From NCBI GenBank assembly GCA_002365855.1, contig DFAP01000010.1:1-11380 (forward strand): a stretch of 11,380 bases of DNA. The letters run 5' to 3'. Shown piece after piece: positions 4,996-11,380 of the stretch. This DNA comes from Pelotomaculum sp. UBA3103. GTDB lineage: Bacteria > Bacillota > Desulfotomaculia > Desulfotomaculales > Pelotomaculaceae. The translations under genes were made by a program, and so were the position numbers. The number at the start of each line of letters is the position of its first letter. Position 1 is the stretch's first letter. A model generated the notes under the pieces. That model saw only the letters and a program-made list of their open reading frames with translations, searched no databases and had not been told where the DNA came from.

Positions 4996-7900
4996 TTATG
5001 CTCCTGATGCCAATTTTTTGTAGTACTCGTATCTTTCGTTGGCATCTTTTTCGGTTTTCTCGAATAACTGCTCAGCTTCCGCCGGGAACAGCTGTGCCAG
5101 TGATGCGTAACGAACTTCACCAAGCAGGTAATCCCTGAAGCCACCCTTGGGTTCTTTAGAATCAAGAATGAATGGGTTCTTGCCTTCTGCTGCGAGGTTC
5201 GGGTTAAACCTGTACAGGTGCCAGTAACCTGCATTAACAGCTTTCTTGATTTCTGCCTGGCTCTTGGACATACCGCCTTTTAAACCGTGGTTGATGCAAG
5301 GAGCGTAACATATAATTAAGGAAGGTCCTTTGTATGCCTCAGCTTCGGCGAAGGCTTTTAGGGTTTGACTCATATCAGCACCCATACCAGTTTGCGCTAC
5401 ATATACATAACCGTAGGTCATAGCCATCGCACCGAGGTCTTTCTTCTTGGTCCTCTTGCCAGCTGCGGCAAATTTAGCAATAGACGCGGTTGGAGTGGAC
5501 TTGGAGGCCTGGCCGCCGGTATTGGAGTACACCTCAGTGTCAAATACCAGGACGTTTACGTCTTCGTTTTGCGCCAGAACGTGGTCGAGTCCGCCGTAAC
5601 CAATGTCATATGCCCATCCGTCGCCGCCCAGGATCCAAATAGATTTCTTGATAAAGTATGCTTTGTATTCAGCAATCTCTTTTAGGATCGGGTTATCCTG
5701 ACCTTCGAGGAGCGGAATTAATTTCGCAGATGCCGCCTTGGAGGCTTCTGTATCATCCTTGCCGTCTATCCACTCTTGGAAAGCCTCTTTCAGAGCCGGG
5801 CTGATGTCGAGGGACATTGCTTCAGTCATTAAGCCTACTACCTTATCTCTGATTTGCTTAATGCCAAAGTAAATACCATAGCCGTACTCGGCATTGTCCT
5901 CGAACAAGCCGCTGGTCCAGGCCGGTCCTTTTCCTTCAGCATTGGTGCAGTAAGGTAAAGACGGTGCGCTGCCGCCCCAGATAGAAGAACAACCGGTGGC
6001 ATTGGCCACGATCATTCTGTCACCAAATAATTGGGTAACGAGCTTGGCATATGCGGTTTCAACACAGCCGCCGCAAGCTCCGGAAAACTCAAGCAATGGC
6101 TGGGCAAACTGGCTGCCTTTAACGCTGTACTTGTTCCAAAGGTTATCTTTATAAGTTACTGTTTGTGCATATTCCCAGTTTTCCGCTTCCTGTTTCTGGC
6201 TTCCAAATGGTTTCATCACAAGGGCTTTTTCCTTGGCAGGACAGATATCCGCGCAGACACCGCAGCCCAGGCAGTCCATCGGGCTGACCTGGAGGCGGTA
6301 AGTTAAGCCGGCCAGTTGTTTACCGGTGGCCTTTAGGGTTTCAAAGCCTGCCGGAGCAGCCTTTTGTTCTTCGTCATCCAGAAGGTATGGCCTGACGGCA
6401 GCGTGTGAACACACAACTGAACACTGGTTGCACTGGATGCAGTTTTCCTTGTTCCATTCTGGTACAAAGTCAGCTACACCGCGCTTCTCGAATTTTGTAG
6501 TGCCTACCGGGAACATACCGTCCTCAGCGCCTTTGAAAGTGCTGACCGGCAGTTTGTCACCCTCCAGCCTGTTCATTATCTGTGCAATGTTTGAGACAAA
6601 TTGGGGTACTTCTTTCGTTACTGCTGCTTTGTCAACTGCATTAGCCCAGGAGGCCGGAATATCGATTTTAACCGGAGCGTCAATACCCCTATCAACTGCG
6701 CCGTAGTTCATGTTAACGATCTTTTCGCCCTTCTTGCCGTATGCTTTAAGGATGGTGTTCTTCAAATAGCTAACGGCTTCGTCAATGGGGATCACGTTTG
6801 CCAGCTTAAAGAAGGCAGATTGCATGATCATGTTGTAACGGTTGCCCAGTCCCAGTTCCCTACCAATATCAACAGCGTTGATGGTGTAGAACTGGATATT
6901 GTTATTAGCAATGAATTGCTTCATATTGGCAGGCAATTTCTCTTCCAGCTCTTCCGGCGACCAGACACAGTTGAGCAGGAAGATGCCGCCTTTCTTGAGG
7001 CCAGACAGCAAGTCTAATGAATAAACATAAGACTGGTTGCTGCAGGAAACAAAATCGGCTGCGTTAATCAGGTATGGAGACTTGATGGGCTTTTTGCCAA
7101 AGCGCAGGTGGGAAACAGTGAAACCGCCTGATTTTTTGGAGTCATAAGCAAAATATGCCTGAGAGTATAAATCAGTGTGGTCTCCGATGATTTCCACGGC
7201 CTGCTTGTTGGCGCCAACCGTACCATCTGAGCCTAGTCCGTAAAACTTGCACTGGATTGTGCCTTCAGGAGTGGTATCGATCATTTCGCCCCTTGGCAGT
7301 GAATGGCCGGTAACGTCATCAACGATGCTGATGGTGAAACGGTTTTTCGGGTTGTCGGACTTGAGGTTATCAAAAACTGCAATAATATCAGAAGGCAAGG
7401 TGTCCTTTGAGCCAAGACCGTAACGACCACCAACGATAAGGGGCTTGTTGGCGACATCATAGAAAATAGAGCGTACGTCTTCATGTAAAGGCTCAAAAAC
7501 AGCGCCGGGTTCCTTGGTTCTGTCAAGCACTGCAACCTTCTTAACAGTCTTGGGCAGGACATCAAAGAAGTACTTGGCGGAGAATGGCCTGTAAAGCCGT
7601 ACTTTGATGATACCGACTTTTTCTCCCTTGGCCATCAGGTAGTCAATGGTTTCTTCGCTTGTGTCGCAAGCTGAACCCATAGCTACTATGATGTTTTCAG
7701 CATCAGGCGCACCGTAGTAATCAAAAGGCTTATAGTACCTGCCTGTGATTTTGCCCATCTCATTCATATAGTTGGCTACTACATCGGGAACTGCATCATA
7801 AAACGGGTTGCAAGCCTCTCTGGCCTGGAAGTAAATATCGGGGTTTTGAGCCGTGCCCCGTACAACCGGGCGCTCGGGATTTAAGCCCCTTTCTTTGAAT

Positions 7901-8508
7901 GCTTTTACTGCTTCAAAGTCTACCAACTTGGCAACATCTTCATAATCTACAGTTTCGATTTTCTGCTGCTCATGAGATGTTCTGAATCCATCAAAGAAAT
8001 GCAGGAACGGAACTCTGGATTTAATTGCAGATAAGTGTGCGATCATACCGATGTCCATAACTTCCTGCACGCTGCTGGATGCCAGCAAGGCAAATCCAGT
8101 CATGCGGCAGTTGTTAATGTCGGAATGGTCACCGAAAATGCTCAGGGCTTGGGTCGATAATGCACGGGCAGTAACATGCAATACGCCAGGCATTAGCTCA
8201 CCGGAGATTTTATACATGTTGGGAATCATCAGCAGCAAGCCTTGAGATGCTGTATAAGTGGAAGCCAGTGTTCCTGCTGCAAGAGTGCCGTGCAGGGCAG
8301 CTGCAGCTCCGGCTTCGGACTGCATTTCTGCAACCCTCACTGTTTGACCGAATATGTTTTTCATCCCCTGGGCGGACCACTCATCAACATATTCCGCCAT
8401 GGGAGATGAAGGGGTGATTGGGAAAATACATGCACACTCGGTAAAAGCATAAGATGCATATGCCGCAGCTTTTGTACCGTCCATCGTCTTCATTTTGTCT
8501 TTGGCCAT
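4996..8508 (-). CDS. nifJ: Pyruvate:ferredoxin (flavodoxin) oxidoreductase, single-chain
   Basis: A 1170-residue cytosolic enzyme that reversibly converts pyruvate, CoA and oxidised ferredoxin to acetyl-CoA, CO2 and reduced ferredoxin. Domain order is that of the homodimeric PFORs. The N-terminal thiamine-pyrophosphate domain has CIFPITPSSPMAE near residue 30 and VRVAEMQSEAGAA. The middle domains include GRYGLGSKD. A two-cluster ferredoxin domain has Cys690/693/696/700 and Cys746/749/752/756. The C-terminal TPP domain has GGDGWAYDIGYGG (961-973) and DTEVYSNTGGQAS. The ligands of the third [4Fe-4S] cluster, Cys812, Cys815, Cys840 and Cys1071, are all present at the same numbers as I recall for Desulfovibrio africanus PFOR. 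The long C-terminal extension of that enzyme is absent. ATG 8508 follows AAAGGAGGG (8521-8529) with a rather long 12-base gap. It is the last gene of the operon, 112 bases after the carboxyltransferase, where it would consume or make the pyruvate that enzyme handles. Confidence 0.97.
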   Translation of the reverse strand: MAKDKMKTMDGTKAAAYASYAFTECACIFPITPSSPMAEYVDEWSAQGMKNIFGQTVRVAEMQSEAGAAAALHGTLAAGTLASTYTASQGLLLMIPNMYKISGELMPGVLHVTARALSTQALSIFGDHSDINNCRMTGFALLASSSVQEVMDIGMIAHLSAIKSRVPFLHFFDGFRTSHEQQKIETVDYEDVAKLVDFEAVKAFKERGLNPERPVVRGTAQNPDIYFQAREACNPFYDAVPDVVANYMNEMGKITGRYYKPFDYYGAPDAENIIVAMGSACDTSEETIDYLMAKGEKVGIIKVRLYRPFSAKYFFDVLPKTVKKVAVLDRTKEPGAVFEPLHEDVRSIFYDVANKPLIVGGRYGLGSKDTLPSDIIAVFDNLKSDNPKNRFTISIVDDVTGHSLPRGEMIDTTPEGTIQCKFYGLGSDGTVGANKQAVEIIGDHTDLYSQAYFAYDSKKSGGFTVSHLRFGKKPIKSPYLINAADFVSCSNQSYVYSLDLLSGLKKGGIFLLNCVWSPEELEEKLPANMKQFIANNNIQFYTINAVDIGRELGLGNRYNMIMQSAFFKLANVIPIDEAVSYLKNTILKAYGKKGEKIVNMNYGAVDRGIDAPVKIDIPASWANAVDKAAVTKEVPQFVSNIAQIMNRLEGDKLPVSTFKGAEDGMFPVGTTKFEKRGVADFVPEWNKENCIQCNQCSVVCSHAAVRPYLLDDEEQKAAPAGFETLKATGKQLAGLTYRLQVSPMDCLGCGVCADICPAKEKALVMKPFGSQKQEAENWEYAQTVTYKDNLWNKYSVKGSQFAQPLLEFSGACGGCVETAYAKLVTQLFGDRMIVANATGCSSIWGGSAPSLPYCTNAEGKGPAWTSGLFEDNAEYGYGIYFGIKQIRDKVVGLMTEAMSLDISPALKEAFQEWIDGKDDTEASKAASAKLIPLLEGQDNPILKEIAEYKAYFIKKSIWILGGDGWAYDIGYGGLDHVLAQNEDVNVLVFDTEVYSNTGGQASKSTPTASIAKFAAAGKRTKKKDLGAMAMTYGYVYVAQTGMGADMSQTLKAFAEAEAYKGPSLIICYAPCINHGLKGGMSKSQAEIKKAVNAGYWHLYRFNPNLAAEGKNPFILDSKEPKGGFRDYLLGEVRYASLAQLFPAEAEQLFEKTEKDANERYEYYKKLASGA

Positions 8509-8572
8509 TTAACTAACTAGCCCTCCTTTAAATAATTTATTTATATATTGAATCATATTGGAAATACCATGC

Positions 8573-8602
8573 CGGGCCGTTTGGAAAAACCAATCCGGCC
8601 CG
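8573..8602 (-). promoter_or_regulatory. Strong hairpin between the carboxyltransferase and PFOR genes
   Basis: CGGGCCG (8573-8579) pairs with CGGCCCG (8596-8602), and the stem continues inward with TTGG/CCAA around an A5/T5 loop. It starts about 20 bases after the carboxyltransferase stop. No T tract follows, so a simple terminator is unlikely. It could be a processing or mRNA-stabilising element, or a partial terminator that sets PFOR level separately. Function is inferred. Confidence 0.5.
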
Positions 8603-8620
8603 ATATGGCAAGCTCTTTAA

Positions 8621-10021
8621 TTAAACAGGATAGAATTCAGTTCCCTGTTTGGCCAACTCTATATCTACATTGATCTTTTTGGCCATTCTCTCTTCCAGGA
8701 ACTTCGGAGCCACCTGCGGGTAGATGGCGCAAGAAATGATGTCTTCCTCTTTCTCCATAACAGGCGCAATCATTTCTTTGGCCTTCGGCAGTTCCGGTTC
8801 CAGCATGTCTGCCGGACGGCAGGTAATCGGCTGCTCACTACCGATAATCATCTTGCGCGCTTCCTCGTTAATGGGAGCAGGGGGACGTCCGTAGTAACCG
8901 CGCATGTATTGCTTGACTTCGTTAGTGCACATTTTATACCGGCCCATAAGGACGTTAAGAACGGCCTGGGAGCCTACAATCTGGCTGGACGGGGTGACCA
9001 GTGGCGGCCAGCCGAAGTCTTCCTGAACCCGCGGCATTTCTGCAAGCACTTCGGGCAGACGGTGCAGCGCGTTGGCCTGCTGCAGCTGTGATAGGAAGTT
9101 GGACATCATGCCACCCGGTACCTGTGATACAAGAATACCAGCATCAGGGTACTTTTGTGCCAGGTCGAACGCGGCGTAAAGCGGGCGGATTTCCTTCCAG
9201 TAATCTGCCAGTTCAATCATCGGTTCTAGTTCTAAGCCTGTGTCATATTCAGTTCCCGCAAAGGCAGAGCACATGACTTCGATGGATGGCTGCGAGGTCT
9301 GTACCGACATCGGGGATATGGCGCAGTCAATAATATTGGCGCCGGCTTCAATACCCTTCATGTAAGCCATGGAGCCCATGCCGCTGGTATAGTGACAGTG
9401 GATCTGGATTGGCAGGGTGATTTTTGCATCCCTGATACCTTTGACAATATTGTAAGTCATATATGGCGCAATGATGCCAGCCATATCCTTAATACAAAGC
9501 GAGTGGACTCCCATACCTTCTAGCTCTTTAGCCAGGCCAACGTAGTGCTCAACCGTGTGAACCGGGCTGATGGCGTAACAGAGGGTGCCCTGGGCGTGCG
9601 CTCCTTCGTCAATAACAGTTTTAATAGCAACTTCCAGGTTCCTATAATCGTTCAAAGCATCGAAACAACGGAATATATCCATACCGTTGAACACAGCTTT
9701 CTTAATGAACTCAGTCAGGACATCATCGGCATAGTTTCTGTAGCCGACTACGTTTTGACCCCTTAAAAGCATCTGAGTCTTGGTTTTTTTTAGGTGGCGA
9801 CTGATTACCCTGAGACGCTCCCACGGGTCATCGCCGCAAAAACGCATGCAGGTGTCAAATGTTGCGCCGCCCCAGCATTCCATAGAAAAAAAGCCGATTT
9901 CATCGTGTTTCTCAGCTATTGGAATCATATGCTCGGTCTTCATCCGGGTAGCTAACAAGGACTGGTGGGCATCCCGGAAAGTAGTATCCGTAATTAATAC
10001 AGCTTTTGGTCCTTTTGCCAT
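8621..10021 (-). CDS. Biotin-dependent carboxyltransferase subunit (transcarboxylase 5S / PycB / OadA alpha type)
   Basis: A 466-residue TIM-barrel carboxyltransferase that moves CO2 between oxaloacetate/pyruvate and carboxybiotin. The metal and active-site pattern is complete: DTTFRDAHQSL (12-22, metal ligand Asp17), CIKDMAG with the Lys that becomes carbamylated (Lys178), and IHCHYTSGMG (His208, His210). The Lys-His-His spacing equals that of Propionibacterium 5S (184/215/217, about 31/33) to within one residue. The conserved C-terminal PYC/OADA region follows (GGMMSNFLSQLQQ, LVTPSSQIVGSQA, YYGRPPAP). The protein stops before the biotinyl domain that fused OadA proteins carry; a separate biotin carrier is encoded two genes upstream. 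ATG 10021 has GGAGG (10030-10034) eight bases away. The context (biotin carrier, mdh, PFOR) favours transcarboxylase or pyruvate carboxylase B over a sodium-pumping decarboxylase, because no beta/gamma membrane subunits are seen here. The acyl-CoA partner cannot be read from this subunit. Confidence 0.92.
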   Translation of the reverse strand: MAKGPKAVLITDTTFRDAHQSLLATRMKTEHMIPIAEKHDEIGFFSMECWGGATFDTCMRFCGDDPWERLRVISRHLKKTKTQMLLRGQNVVGYRNYADDVLTEFIKKAVFNGMDIFRCFDALNDYRNLEVAIKTVIDEGAHAQGTLCYAISPVHTVEHYVGLAKELEGMGVHSLCIKDMAGIIAPYMTYNIVKGIRDAKITLPIQIHCHYTSGMGSMAYMKGIEAGANIIDCAISPMSVQTSQPSIEVMCSAFAGTEYDTGLELEPMIELADYWKEIRPLYAAFDLAQKYPDAGILVSQVPGGMMSNFLSQLQQANALHRLPEVLAEMPRVQEDFGWPPLVTPSSQIVGSQAVLNVLMGRYKMCTNEVKQYMRGYYGRPPAPINEEARKMIIGSEQPITCRPADMLEPELPKAKEMIAPVMEKEEDIISCAIYPQVAPKFLEERMAKKINVDIELAKQGTEFYPV

Positions 10022-10046
10022 CTTATTATCCTCCCCTTTTATCGCC

Positions 10047-11380
<1,334 letters not shown>

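Noticed and set aside
5365..7565. Open frames of 91-138 codons on either strand within the PFOR gene
   Set aside because: All lie inside a full-length, motif-complete PFOR, so they are shadows of its codon use.

Overview
The window looks like chromosomal DNA of an anaerobic Firmicute. Its closest stylistic match is a Pelotomaculum/Desulfotomaculum-type member of the Peptococcaceae. This rests on a one-piece pyruvate:ferredoxin oxidoreductase next to biotin-dependent transcarboxylase-type genes, strong AGGAGG ribosome sites, TTG starts, and small proteins typical of spore-forming Firmicutes (CBO0543-like, LysM). The genus is inferred; no marker RNA is present.

Right half (about 4954-11380, minus strand, moderate GC, tightly packed): a central-carbon operon read right to left. 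It holds a biotin carrier protein (5' end outside the window), NAD malate dehydrogenase (mdh), a 466-residue carboxyltransferase without its own biotin domain (transcarboxylase 5S / PycB / OadA type), and a full-length PFOR. A textbook terminator at 4954-4982 ends it. Together they interconvert malate, oxaloacetate, pyruvate and acetyl-CoA plus reduced ferredoxin. With a methylmalonyl-CoA-specific 12S subunit, presumably upstream of the window, the carboxyl group would pass between oxaloacetate/pyruvate and propionyl-CoA/methylmalonyl-CoA. That is the core of the methylmalonyl-CoA route used by syntrophic propionate oxidisers.

Left half (1 to about 4950, AT-rich, loosely packed): an accessory region of short genes separated by long non-coding stretches. 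From left to right these are a CBO0543-like membrane protein without a recognisable start (minus), a phosphinothricin-type GNAT acetyltransferase (plus), a four-helix membrane protein of unknown function (minus), a two-LysM protein (minus), about 1 kb without a gene, and a zinc-dependent phospholipase C gene (minus). The phospholipase reading frame is nearly twice as long as its first NTG start suggests and keeps eight of nine expected zinc ligands, but it has lost its start codon.

The non-coding parts are not random. The 9-mer TTATGTAAA occurs six times (three per orientation), all left of 4936. Two stretches (about 1633-1909 and 3517-4012) share several diverged blocks in the same order, so they look like copies of one degenerate mobile or MITE-like element. 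I see no CRISPR array, tRNA, rRNA, intact transposase or convincing riboswitch. I did not find a clearly new system. The phospholipase frame and the repeat family are the parts most worth checking.
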